In this document: in pieces, positions 26,051 to 37,539 of the stretch
How positions within the stretch are numbered: position 1 is the stretch's first letter
Layout of the letters: each line of letters opens with the position of its first letter
Assembly (NCBI GenBank): GCA_013396525.1
Contig: VWYX01000761.1
Coordinates: 124,001 to 188,000 of the forward strand
Reading direction: 5' to 3'
Length of the DNA: 64,000 nt
DNA from: Chaetorhynchus papuensis
Taxonomy: Eukaryota > Chordata > Aves > Passeriformes > Rhipiduridae
Notes under the pieces: model-generated
Seen by the model: only the letters and a program-made list of their open reading frames with translations
Databases searched by the model: none
What the model was told of the DNA's origin: nothing
Made by a program: the position numbers and the translations under genes

Positions 26051-28925
26051 CATCTGTAGTATAATTTATTAGACAAAACCTGCCAAAACCCCTTTTTCTC
26101 TTGCAGGAAATGGGGCTTGTCTTGTTTTCACATGATATCAAGTGTGCATTTCCTTTAATGACTAAAAAATTCGTTAATGATCTTAGAATCAGCCAAAACC
26201 CCTGCAAGTAAAAGTATAGCTTCATATCATCACAAAGCTGGTAAAAGAACTTTTCTTTGAAAAATGCAAACACAAAGGAAATATATGGAGTTACCTGTAA
26301 ACTGTCTAAAATTACAAGCAAGCAATTTTTACATGCTTACTTTTTAGTCCATTCCCAGGTGCATGATGGTCATCCCATGAATGCTGATTATCAGTCACAC
26401 GCCCTGACCTCTACACACTGCACTGTACCATCATTAACATTTCTACTCAAATCATCTTGATCTTAGGAGGCCATTCATCCCAAAATCACTGACATGAGAG
26501 AGCATGAGAATTGAAACTCACCTCTTTCAAGGAGCACAGCCCTTCATCTTCCAGCTGACACACACTGTCCCATAACTGCTTCCTCCAGGAGACAATAGCC
26601 TATCACCTGAGTCCCTACATTTAGAGATGTAATTGGTGGATTGTCACTATCCTGGGGCAGGGAGTATCAGAATTTGTGTCATTAGTTGCTTAAGGCAACA
26701 GGCAGGACAACAATTCATTACATGGCAGGGACAGTAAAAGTCAGCACAAAATACATTAGTTACCACAGGTAGATGAGTGTCAGAGTTGGCTGGAGTATTT
26801 TATTCTGTTTCTTATGGCAGATACATAGCATGACAGAGAAATGTCTTGAAGGTCTCACCCCAAGTGGCTTCTATTCCAAGCACTGTAGAGTGTTGTATAA
26901 CGCAGACCACATTTCTGGCCAAATAGTCATAACATGTTTGCTAGTATCAACAAAGTATGCCCAAATTCATAGGCATAGAGATGTAAAAATCCCAAAAGAG
27001 AAAATATTTTCCCAATATGAAAATAATGATTGCTGCAGCTGGCATCTTTAAATTTGTAATACCTACATAATGTTTTGCAGGAAAGTCTCTTCTGAGTGGG
27101 GAGTACTCCATCCAGTACTGATGCCTGAGGTTCAGGATTAGTTCCGCAGCTCATGAAACAATTTAGGAAAGTTGGTTTCCTATGAAATTCCATTCTTTGT
27201 TCCTTTCTTTCTCTTCTACTGATGCAGTAGGAATTTCTGCCCCTAATGTGTTTGCTGCTGTCTTCCCACTACGGCCCTGCTTAGGCAGTGCTGGCTCGGC
27301 AGCCCATGGGCACAGGCTGGCCAGCTGGCTGAGCTCCAGCTGCTTTTCCTTTCTCAGTAGCACAGATGTGTATCACCTCCTCACAGTGCAACTATTCTCA
27401 TAAAACTCTAAATGCACAGACTGTAATGACTCTGAGACTGTCACCCCTCTGACAGTTTGGATTTAAAGAGGCCAAGGATTTAGTAAGGTATGAGGAAAAG
27501 AGTGGGAAGGTGTTAGAGACACACTGTGATCATGTAAGTTGCATTTCCTTCAGAAACCATTTAGTAATTTCATGAGAGTGCTATAAAAGGCACAGAAAAT
27601 ATTTCTCAGCCTCACCAAGACACCTACAGAGCTTGCTCTGCTCAAGTCACCAAAATGGAGACTGAGGTAGCATGGTTATAGGTGAATAAATGCCCCCCAA
27701 GAGGAATTTTTTTTTTTTGAATGTAGTAGAATAAACTGTAAAGAGAACCAACCATTTCAATACATAAAGACAGATAAATCTGAAAAAACCCTAGTAGGTT
27801 AGCAATGAACTGATTAATTGCTGGCATGTGTGCACAAGTTTTGGTTCCAGCATCCCTCAGTGTGCTCAGATGAGGGACTGGTGACTTTACCATAGGACAT
27901 GACTTGGTCAGAGAGAGAACACCAGGCTCGGTATAAAGACTGTCTAAGGAATAAATGAGAGTCCAAACAACTGAAAATGCCATTTTGGATGATCTTATGG
28001 ACTTTTTTTACTTTAGAAGTCATTGAGTAAAAAATTAAATGCCAAGTTAAAGTTGTCTGAAATCAAAATATACAATGAAGGCGACAAAATGCAATTATGA
28101 GTACAAGGATTAGTTGTACACTACATTACTGAATTACAATAGCACGCCTTCCTCCCTTCCTTCTTGCTGAAGTATTACTTACAAAGGGTCATAAAGTGAC
28201 TAATGTATTAAAAGCTTAAAGTTTTGGCCACATTAGCCAAAGAAAGGTTAGTGTGAACGTTGCAACAATGTCCATATTAGAACATAACTTTTCTGTTTTA
28301 ACAAATCATGATGCTGCAGTTCACAACAGCAATAAAGCTGCAGAGATTATAAATCACTCCATAAAAGAGAGTGTTTTGGTTTTTTTTCATGATAGCAAGG
28401 CTAGGAATATTTTAGTCCCAAATGACTAAAACAATTCTTTGTTTAAATAGGAAGGAAGCTTGGGAAAAAAAATCAAGGAAAGCTGGATATGCTGTGCTTA
28501 GAGGGAGAGTCTTAAAAGTCACTAATGACAATGTGTTATTTTGAATGAGGAGAGGAAAGGGAAAACAGTGACATAGCAAAGAGATGTTTTAACAATAACA
28601 CTTTGGAAGTCTCATGAATAGACTCCTGACCTTTACTGCAAAACACTGAGGCACAAGGCTCCTACAGAGGTCTGCATTAGTTTCACAAAAATAAATAGTA
28701 TCAAAGCATTGTTTTAACCAGTCGGAGCAAACACATACACGAGGATTTGTGCTTTAGTGTTGCACTTCAGGCAAACATGAACAAACCCAAGAATAGAAAG
28801 AAGTGAAGCACAATGGAGAGAATTTCATTCAGACCCCCGGATTCTTCTTACTTAAATTAACAGGTTTTCCATGTTTTTTGAGAGGTGATGGAAAGAGTTT
28901 TTGTTAATACTGAATGTTTTATTTT

Positions 28926-28947
28926 ATTTAGTTTTAGTTTTAGTTTT
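28926..28947. repeat. TTTTAG microsatellite-like repeat
   Basis: About three and a half copies of a six-base TTTTAG unit. It is not the telomere unit TTAGGG. Confidence 0.7.
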
Positions 28948-28991
28948 CTGAATGTGGTTTTTGTGCTGTAGATTTCTCACAGTAAGTCAAT

Positions 28992-29049
28992 CCCACCTTG
29001 ACACAGCACACAGTGTCTGTCTAGTGTGTGCTACACTAGATAAGGTGGG
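28992..29049. repeat. Nested inverted repeat, 58 bases
   Basis: The outer arms CCCACCTT (28992-28999) and AAGGTGGG (29042-29049) are perfect complements. Inside, AGCACACA (29005-29012) pairs with TGTGTGCT (29025-29032), making one long stem with an asymmetric internal loop. Alternatively GACAC (29000-29004) pairs with GTGTC (29013-29017) and TCTAGTGT (29020-29027) with ACACTAGA (29033-29040), making a three-way junction. Two competing folds in so short a segment are unusual. It could be a relic of a small inverted-repeat transposon or an RNA hairpin. Confidence 0.75.
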
Positions 29050-30291
29050 GAGCTGCACAGAGTAGAGCTGAATGGTACTTGCAGAAATAATGAGCTCCAT
29101 TTCCATACGTATGTCAACACCTCAGTCATCAGCACACTGTTGCCACTGACCTGTCTAGGCAGTGTCAGGTAGATAGACAAGCTTCCCCTGCTGCTGTTTA
29201 TATGCAGGCAGTATTAAACTGGGCAGTCTCAGGGACACCACCAATACGCAAACCTTAGGCCAGACCAACATGTTACTAACAGTAGCTATTCTACTTGTAT
29301 GCAAGTGGGCTCATGGGCTGAAGTGCTACCATCTTCCAGGAACTACAGGGCCACACTGCTGTAAAAATGGGACAAAATGTGAAACAGGAATAACTGGCAC
29401 TGAACTCATAGCTGGTGTTCACTCACATCTGGTAGCCCACAACACACACTCTGCTATGAGTTGTACGGTCTCCAGCCTCTAGCAAAGATCTGACTTTTCA
29501 AGGTGTGAGAAGACAAAGCAGAAGGTGATATTTTTAATTAGCAATACAGTCACAGTCTATACATTCTGTGCTACTATGCCCTTTAAAATAAACAAGGGAA
29601 CATAGGGGAAGAGTTTGTGGAAAGCGGTGCCTTTGTTTTAACCACAGCTCAGAGGCAGTGCTGGCAAGCAGCAAAGCAATAGCATCCCTGCACAGGGCAC
29701 AGAAAGCTCATTGTGATGAGAGCACGAGTGACTCAGGGCACTGGAATGGGATATGGCACCTTTAACCTCCAGGTCACTGGTTTCCATCCATTTGCAGCTA
29801 GCTGGGACTAGAAGTTATTGCCATCAGAGGGGCATCCAGTGAAATGAGTCAGTTGTCTCTGTGCAGCCTGGCAGGGACAGCTGCCCAGACCCCACACACC
29901 GGCCCCACAGTTATTACCCTGGAATAACATGTCCTGTTCTCCAGGCTCCAGCCATGGCTACCCAATAATCACCCCAATGGCCTGAAGCTCTGAGGGCCAC
30001 CAGGCATACACTGCTGCCTTCTGTTTCACACAATAACAGGCATGCTCACCCCACTGAGAAAAAGACAAAAGACTTTCTCATGTCCCCTTTGTTCCTCACT
30101 TCTCTTTCCTTAGAAAGATCTGCAAGAAATGTTGTCTACACTTCTCTGTAGTTTTTCTACTTTCTCCAAGCCTAAGCATTGAAAAGTGACTGGCCATGCA
30201 ACAAAAATCACAAGCATTAAAAAGCATATTCTATTTTAGATTGTCCATTTCTCTTGATTTCTACTTTTGGTTCATATTTTCAACTTATCTG

Positions 30292-30310
30292 TTCCTTCCT
30301 TCCTTCCTTC

Positions 30311-30405
<95 letters not shown>

Positions 30406-30590
30406 NNNNNNNNNNNNNNNNNNNNNNNNNNNNNNNNNNNNNNNNNNNNNNNNNNNNNNNNNNNNNNNNNNNNNNNNNNNNNNNNNNNNNNNNNNNNNNN
30501 NNNNNNNNNNNNNNNNNNNNNNNNNNNNNNNNNNNNNNNNNNNNNNNNNNNNNNNNNNNNCTTTCTTTCTTTCTTTCTCTTTCCTTCTCT
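30292..30590. repeat. (TTCC)n then (TTTC)n microsatellite, interrupted by gap
   Basis: About five TTCC units (30292-30311) are followed by an almost perfect TTTC run to 30405. After the gap the run resumes at 30561 and decays by about 30590. One strand is pure pyrimidine, so the array can adopt triplex (H-DNA) structure and commonly stalls polymerases. The true length is unknown. Long frames across it (FLSF repeats) are artefacts. Confidence 0.95.
30406..30560. other. Assembly gap, 155 N
   Basis: Unknown bases inside the microsatellite, most likely the assembly failing across a long or polymorphic repeat. Confidence 0.98.
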
Positions 30591-31810
30591 AAGGAATTTT
30601 GAGATACTCATACAGACCCAGAAGCACAGACTTCAAAAAAAATTGTGATTATTTCTTCATAAAAAACAGGAGCTGACAACACTGTATGCTAGTGCTGATT
30701 TAACACACTAATACTCACATTCCATGCAGTGTAAATGTCAGTAACTGGCTTCCAGTGGAGCTCAGAGGAGGTTAGGAAGATGGAGAATCAACTATAACAT
30801 GCTTGGTTTGGGGCCAGAGAGACGAATATTGTGTCTTTGTCTACTGCAAGTCACACAAAAAGGCCTGTAAAGAAATTAAGATTCTCTGGTACAAACTCAA
30901 CACAGCTGTGGTCCCAGTTGCTTCCCATCCCTCCCTGCAGAGGCAGTTGGAGGCTGTCTTTGCATTCTCTTAGAAAGCACAAAAGTCTCTTGATCATGTC
31001 ACGAAAAGTATTTCACAGGTTTTGTTTTTAACTCTGAAAGTTAATTTTCCCCTTTGTGCCATGATCCACCCTACAAGAGGATTCATATACAAGATCATGC
31101 CAAAGAACCCTGTGTCTTCAGAATATTAATTTCTTCTTGCATTTTCACGTATTCAATTTATTTGCTCATTACCTGTTTCCTCCATATCCCTGTGCTTCCT
31201 GTACTTCCAGGCTGCCCGCTGCAGCTTCCCAGTGTTGCTGGCCACGGGCCAGGACCACAGCAACTGACTACATCAATCACTTCAGCAGCTTAATCACACC
31301 TTTCCTCCAGTTTCTCCCTTGTATCAAGGAAATGGCCTGCAAATCTCACAGATGACACATTCAGGAATGAAAACCTAATCACTGCTCAGTCGAGCCGTGA
31401 CAGGGCAGTGCTGAACCTTTGTACTCAGCATGGCAGGGCACTGTGCTGCAGAAATACACCAGGGTAGCAGACCCACTCCTGCTAATCTGGTCACACAAGG
31501 CCCCATCTCAGATGTCCTTTGAATTCAAGCCCTGAAAGTTGTTCACTGAAAGCTTTGTCTGCTATCCGAGGAAGCAAAAACATGTTGCCTTCCTTCTGAC
31601 TCCAGAGACACAGACCAGGCTGGAACTATAAAAAGCTTTAGACATTGGATGCTAGGAATGCATGTCATACTCTAAAATCCCTACACAGTGCTAAGCACTT
31701 AAATATTTAGTTTCATAACATGCAACACTTGCCAGTGACAAACAGAGAGGAAAGAGGTGCCAGATCCTGGCCTCGTTTATCAGGTCTGACATGAGTTATT
31801 TAGTCCGTGC
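30591..31810. other. Unique non-coding sequence
   Basis: No gene or repeat recognised between the microsatellite and the LTR. Confidence 0.55.
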
Positions 31811-32185
31811 TGATTTCTCAGGTAGAGAAAAGAAGAGAAGACACTGGATCTTAATGTGTCTTGTTTATTTCTATCTTATCTACATTAGAGCTAGCGAAGA
31901 GACAGATGCAAGCTACAGCTAGGAGAGAACAAGAAGGAGTGAGATGGCTTCCTCCTCGTTGACCCCTTTTTATACCATATCTAACATAATTTATTGCTTA
32001 TAGATCCAAACCAATGTCCATGTAACAAGTCCATCCATGAGACAGGAACTGCGGTATTTTTTAACTAATAATTCTACAGTAGTCCATGAAGAAGAAGGAA
32101 ATAGGAATTTCCAGCTGCGTCACGTCGCCATCTTAACTTCTAACTCTTATCAGCCTCACTATAATAACAATCCTAAAAACCTTCA
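31811..32185 (-). mobile_element. Endogenous retrovirus LTR, minus strand
   Basis: Read on the minus strand it has ordered LTR parts. A TATAAAA box lies at 31968-31974, and about 100 bases further on an AATAAA poly(A) signal at 31864-31869 is followed by a T-rich, CT-rich U5-like end. The proposed 3' end 'gagaaatca' (31811) and 5' end 'tgaagg' (32185) obey the TG...CA rule. A purine-rich tract (CACAGGGTGAAAAGG on the minus strand, 32186-32200) sits immediately outside, where a polypurine tract is expected. The downstream promoter region includes a CpG-containing 'gtcaacgagg' start area. The inner boundary is tentative. The promoter and poly(A) signal look intact, so this LTR could still drive or end transcripts leftwards. 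Family (ERVK- or ERVL-like) cannot be decided by eye. Confidence 0.7.
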
Positions 32186-32368
32186 CCTTTTCACCCTGTG
32201 AGAACTTATATATCATTTCTATGTTCCAATTCAGACTTTAGTAGTTTGCAAAATCTCCCGAAGAGTTGGGAGCTTATTACAAGGCTGTGGATTAAAAAGA
32301 GATTGTACAGGGGGGTAAAGAGATTGTACAGGGGGGTATAATCAATGCCTGAGAGCTGTACAGCCTAC
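32186..32368 (-). other. Spacer between LTR and upstream open frame
   Basis: Non-coding link holding the polypurine-like tract next to the LTR and the 21-bp tandem duplication at 32296-32337. If the LTR is the 3' LTR of a provirus remnant, this is its 3' untranslated internal part. Confidence 0.4.
32296..32337. repeat. Two-copy 21-bp tandem repeat with G6 runs
   Basis: Two exact copies at 32296-32316 and 32317-32337, each with the core GATTGTACAGGGGGGT. Exact identity implies a recent duplication within the presumed ERV remnant. Confidence 0.9.
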
Positions 32369-32629
32369 TCAGGGTTCAGGTTTTTCAGATAACTCAGGAC
32401 TAAGCCCAGCAGATGGTCCAGGATCGGGCAGAGAGCCATTCTTTTCCCGAGCCCCAATATCTGGTTTTACATCAGGTATATCAGGTGTATCAGGTAGAGA
32501 GATATTCTCCATCTCCTGGGCTCCAACAAGGGATGTGATTTTTTTCTGCCACCCTGTAAGAGACGCCAGCGCAGAAGAAAGGTTCTTCACAAAAAGGTCT
32601 ACAGATAGGCTCAGACACCTGTTAAACCT
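32369..32629 (-). pseudogene. Open frame upstream of the LTR, possible ERV 3' coding remnant
   Basis: An open frame of about 86 codons on the minus strand runs from an in-frame stop at 32630-32632 to TGA at 32369-32371, with no ATG near its start. The C-terminal half is acidic and proline-rich, with an imperfect repeated PD(T/I/V) pattern (PDTPDIPDVKPDI), and ends SEKPEP. There is no membrane segment, zinc knuckle or catalytic motif. Its place just upstream of a same-strand LTR is where the last coding region of a provirus would lie, but I cannot assign it to gag, pol or env. An alternative is a chance frame, or a cellular exon: an acceptor-like 'gcgtctcttacag' lies inside it on the minus strand. 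Confidence 0.3.
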
Positions 32630-35168
32630 CTACCTATGCATGATTTTACATTTTAAAACAGGGTTCAAGGAGGAACAACTGCCACTCACATTTAAGCTCC
32701 CTCTACCACCAAGGCAAATGGCATTCAGAAGACTACCTGGTACTTTAGAAGACATACCTTAGCCACCATCTTCTGCACTCTGTTGGGTGAAGCAGAAGGA
32801 GAAAGACAGCATTTCATCCTTTTGAAACTGGGCAGGAATGTAAGATTCAAAGTATCAGAGAGAGAGGATATCATCAGCAAATCTGTAGCCACAACCAGCA
32901 AAGAACTGAGTGTTATGGACTTTAGTCCAGGACTCTCAGGACGCTGGGTGGGTCTGCTGGTACTGATTGGAGGTGGTAATAGAAATAAATATCTAAGGCA
33001 TTATATAGATTTTTTTTTTTGATAAATCACACTCAGAGGCGTATATGATGAAAGTCTTGTTTGTCTGAGCCTCAGTCAATAATAGGCCTTGTATTTATCA
33101 CTATATTATGCATAAAGTGTGCATAAATTGATGTTTATGTGCTCTCTCGAGGCTTGAACAAGCACTTGAGCAAAAATTGTTAGGATTTTGCAGTCCAATA
33201 TTCTGTTTGAAATAATTATTTCAGGGTGACCAAACCTGAATACTCTTTCCCTGATTTTCAAATAAATGGAAATAACTAGATTTCCAGCTGACTTAGATAA
33301 TGCTCAAAAACTTAAGGTATTGTTAATGACATTCTTCTAGGCTGTAGGACACTTCAGTTCAACTGTTTCTGCTCCCTGACTGATGAAGTGGGGAAATCAA
33401 ATCCCTCAGATTTGAATGAAACAAGCATGCAAAAAGAGCAAACTAAAATATAACCCCACTCTTGGACTTTAGATTCTCCTATTTAGTTTAAACTGAACTG
33501 CTGTGTCTTTTGAGATCCACTTATTGTTAATAGTAATATGGAGGTTTTTTTAAAATTGTACCAAAATTGCTTGAAGCTAAATTATTGTTTCTAATAAAAT
33601 AAAGCTTTAAATATAGCACGTTACTTTCTCCACCCTGTCTGACATGAGCTCTAATATGGGGGTTTTTCCTCCCTTTCATGGACACCATCTGTTTGTGACC
33701 ATTAAAATCCATTTTCTATGCTGAAGGGATGGGAATTCAGAGGGATGTGTTCAGCCACTGTCCAAACAGAACTGTCATTCCTAAGGGATCCATTACACTT
33801 TGACACACCCAAGTATTTATGAGCTATAAACTGCCGGCCTAAAATGGCGATTAATCACCCTGTGCATGGGAGGCACTGACAATGACAGAGCATCCTGTAG
33901 CTGAGAGGGAGAGGGGCTGGATGGGATTTGAGATTTTTTTTTTTGAATGAGCAGTGTTATATGGCATCATGTTTTTCCCCCTACGGCACCTCGTTTCCAA
34001 GCCATTTGCTGCGACAGTTCTCACAGCCACTGTTAAATTAACAGATGTCTTGGAACCGGACACCGAATGAGACCGCTACAAGGCCACCACTTCTCAGCAG
34101 CATTGTCTCTCTGGGGTCACCACCCACTCGCTGTCAAAGCATCCAGCTGCTTTTTTTGGTGCAGTGCTCCTTCCAGGGCAGTTTGAGGGACTGGGCGCAG
34201 CTCTGACACCGGTTTGACTGAGCACCCTCGTCACATCCAGGCACAGTCGCAGCAAAACGGTCCCGTGAATGAGATTCCTGCAGACCTTCTTTCCTGTTAT
34301 CTCTGAGGCAAATTGTATCCCCCCATTACAAAACTGATGTCTTTATAAAACTGATTAGAAGCAGCACTGTCTCTGAAGAAGTCAGACAACACAGCAAATG
34401 TTGTTTTTCAGCTGAGATTTAATACAGAAGAGAGATAATTTAAAGACTTTTGCTCCATATGGCAGGGGAACACATCACATAGTTCTCACACCCACATAAG
34501 AAACAGCATAAGGGAACAAAGAGAAGGAAATACAAATGCTGGTAAAAAAAAAAATATAAGTGCAAGGACAGTCAGAATATTTGCTCTGAACGCTTCTGAG
34601 GCTTTGCGAACCCAACAGACTAGTGTAAAATTCAGACTGAATTGATAGCAAAATCAAAAAAAATCACAGCCACTGCAAAAACCATCTTATTTTTATACTT
34701 GCCAGCCTAATATTATAGCTCTGTGTGTGCCCAGAGAAGCAACTGTCTTGTCTAAACTGAGCTTCTCAGCGCCTACCACCCTTTGGAGATTTACAAACGA
34801 GGCTCCTGCTGCTTACGTTCAAAGGGGACCCAAGCTCACAGGCATGCTCAGTGAACACCAACACACATCCACAGCATTTTCTTAAGCAAGTCACCATAGA
34901 CACAATTCTGTTTCATGAAATAGAATATAAAATAGTGGGAAAATCATGGACAAGCTGGAGCAGTAGATCTTAATTGTGATAGATTTAATAACCATTGTGC
35001 ATTCAGTGAGGCATCAAATGACAGATATGCACAGATACTTGGGACTGAAAATGCACTCCCCATTCCTTGCTAAGTGTTCTCACCAGTGGATTGCAGGGCC
35101 TGAGCTATAAAGCCTGTTCCCATGCATTCCTCATCTCCAAATCTTCAACTTCCTTTTTTCCACAATAG
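32630..35168. other. Unique non-coding sequence
   Basis: No gene or repeat family recognised, and no second LTR is visible, so the ERV insertion is either truncated or a partial remnant. Confidence 0.5.
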
Positions 35169-35237
35169 AACAGCCTCAGCAGTGTCCCAATGGCAGCCTG
35201 GGCATTCCTCCTCAGCCCCAGCTCTCCCACCTTCCAG
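35169..35237 (+). other. Candidate internal exon, 69 bp, plus strand
   Basis: The acceptor is strong: 'aacttccttttttccacaatag' (ending 35168) has an uninterrupted pyrimidine tract. The donor CAG|GTAAGT (35235-35243) matches the vertebrate consensus perfectly. The 69 bases are open in all three phases, for example NSLSSVPMAAWAFLLSPSSP in phase 0 or QPQQCPNGSLGIPPQPQLSH in phase 2. Its length is a multiple of three, so it could be skipped without shifting frame. It lies 1.1 kb before the CpG island on the same strand, so it would belong to a transcript starting further left, or to a non-coding RNA. The peptide is not recognised. Confidence 0.3.
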
Positions 35238-36369
35238 GTAAGTTCTCTCAGGCAAGTAAAGAAATGCTATATAAAAACACCATTACCAGTGGCTACTTTG
35301 AAAACAAATGTATGCTTTTATCACCTGCATCCAGTGGGATGACTTTAAGCCTCTGCTGAGTCCTGTTTAGTCTGAGCATCCTGCAGGATGTGAACTGGCA
35401 AAAGGTACCTGTGCTTCATAATTTCTACCAGCTAAAATTCAGGTACCTTCCCACTTAGTGTGCAGTTCTGATTACCACCTCCAGCCACCTCCCCTGTTAC
35501 CCAGGCCCAAAAACAAGACCCTGAAAGGTCACCTTTCTTCAGCCCTGTACCAGACCTGAGCCCTCAGTGACTTAGGGCTGTACACCTTGAACACAAATAA
35601 TAGTATCATCTTTATCAGACTGTGAGATGCCATTGAAATGGGAGTATCCTAAATGCCAAGATAAAAGAGTAAAAAAAAGCACACAAGGCTCATTCAGCAG
35701 ACTGCAGGAAAAAATGTTTGCTGGCCTGCTGCAGCCAATTTATATCTCTCAGTACCATTCAGCCACACTCACAAGAAACATGGTTCAGAGAGTTTATGCA
35801 TTTTCCTCAAATTCTAGTACATGGAATTGCTGACATTTTTTTACACATTTTCACCCTATTCTTGGGTTAAACCTCAAGGATGACATAATAACTGTAGACC
35901 TGTACAGTGGCTGACTAGCTTTTTCACTTGTATCATACGAGATCAAAAAGCTGTATGCTAGTGAGCTGCAGTAAAGAGGGGCAGTGCATTCCTTGGTTCC
36001 TCCCCAATGCTGTGAGCACTCTGGTTTTCTCTACCGCATCAAGCAAATGAAGAACAAGTTACACGGTTCAGATCTACCTCTAAAATTTCTCCCGATACTC
36101 AGAGGTTTGGGGGATTAACCCAGCTATTAATGAGGCTGCTGATCTTAGGTAATTGGAAAAATACTACAGTGCTCATTAATCTTAACAAACGCTATTCAAG
36201 GGCAGAGTGTAAATATATTGATAAAAGAGCCAGAAGCTAAAAAAACTACTCTGCCACCTTGTAAAACATGCAAACTATTTGTTTCGGGGGCTCTGGCCAA
36301 AGACATAAACAAAAGTCTGAAGAAATTTGCATTAAAAATTGTTCCTTTTCTTGCCATGCTTAGTACTGA
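35238..36369. other. Unique non-coding sequence
   Basis: Upstream flank of the CpG island, dropping quickly to AT-rich composition. Nothing else recognised. Confidence 0.5.
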
Positions 36370-37197
36370 GACACGACGGAAATCTCGTCCTCGGCGAAAG
36401 AAGGCGGCTGGCGAAGCTTGCGGCTCGCTGGTTTTGGCTGGCTGACAATGCCCACGCCGGGAGGCCGTGGGGCGGCCGGCAGCGATGGCTGCCGAGCGCT
36501 CCTCGCCGCGCGGCTGCTGAGGAGCCGCTCCCAGAGCGGAGTGAAACCGCTGGATGCAGTCGCTGGAGCGAAGAGCTGCCCGAGCGGGCACACCCCACCT
36601 CAGCGACCAGAGCCGGGGCTCTTCGGGGGGTGTCTGCTGGATTCTACGTGCTACCGATACCTAAAACGGAGGCCATTCACGGCTTAAAGGGCTTTTTATT
36701 GCATGGTTGTGATATTCCTCGAGTGCAGGCTCTGCTTCCCGCCCCGCACGGGCGCGTCCTGCAGTGCGCGGGCACAGCCGCTCACGCACGGTTCCGCAGG
36801 GGTTTAAGCTCTGCCTGAGCTGGGAGCGCTCCTCCCAAAATGTCCCTGGACGTGCCACAGCTGCTGCTGCGGGACAAGCCGGGGAAGCGGCCGGTCCCCT
36901 CTACCCCACAGGCACCAGCTCCTTTCCCTCCCTCCAGGTCCATGACGGCGGAGCGACAGAGCCGCGGAGCAGGTCGCATCCCTGCTCGTGCAGACGACGC
37001 CTGCCCGCAGTCGAGCATCCCTCCCGCGCGAACACCCGCACCGCCCCCTCCCCAGGCGCAGGGGCGGGTTCCCTTTGTCAAAGGCTCCCGGAGGTGCCCT
37101 CCCCGCCCGTCCCCTCCCTCCGTGCCCGCTTGGAGCGGGGGGGACCGGGAGGCCGCATCACCCCCGGGACGGGACCCCGGCAGCGCCGCGACCTCCG

Positions 37198-37212
37198 GCG
37201 CCACCTGCTGGC
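37198..37212 (-). promoter_or_regulatory. Candidate CTCF binding site
   Basis: GCGCCACCTGCTGGC on the plus strand is the reverse complement form of the CTCF core (CCAGCAGGTGGCGC on the minus strand), matching all strongly preferred positions. It lies inside the CpG island. Confidence 0.5.
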
Positions 37213-37446
37213 AGCCGGCGGCGCTGCAGCGCTGCTCCCCGCAGGGCGGGGCCGCCGCCCCCGGTCCCGGCCCCCCCGGCCCGGCCCCGGCCCTGCGTCT
37301 CTCTCGAGGAAAAGTCGCTTCCCGAGGCCTTTGCGACCTCTGGTTTGGGTTCCCCCTGCCCCCGTTTCCTGTTATCACAGCAGGGCTTTGCAGCCCCGTG
37401 CGCAGGGCGGGGCGCGGGTGGTTCCGGCCCGGAGCGAGGGGGGCGT

Positions 37447-37470
37447 GGCGGCGGCGGCGGCGGCGGCGGC
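37447..37470 (+). repeat. (GGC)8 trinucleotide run
   Basis: Eight uninterrupted GGC units. Such runs are typical of 5' UTRs in CpG-island genes and are prone to length variation. Confidence 0.95.
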
Positions 37471-37539
37471 TCCTGTTACACGTGGCCGTGATCCCGAGTT
37501 TCTGCACCACGGGCTGCTGCTGGAAATGCCTCTAAGAGG

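Larger units (their letters stand above)
23448..30291. other. Unique non-coding sequence
   Basis: No gene recognised. It contains a hairpin at 24572-24623, an AT-rich low-complexity stretch at about 25935-26050, a nested inverted repeat at 28992-29049 and a small TTTTAG repeat at 28926-28947. An 83-codon frame at 25307-25558 and a 70-codon frame at 29270-29482 have unusual composition but no supporting signals. Confidence 0.5.

Noticed and set aside
30196..30648. Frames of FLSF or RKKE repeats
   Set aside because: Pure translation of the TTTC microsatellite and its gap.
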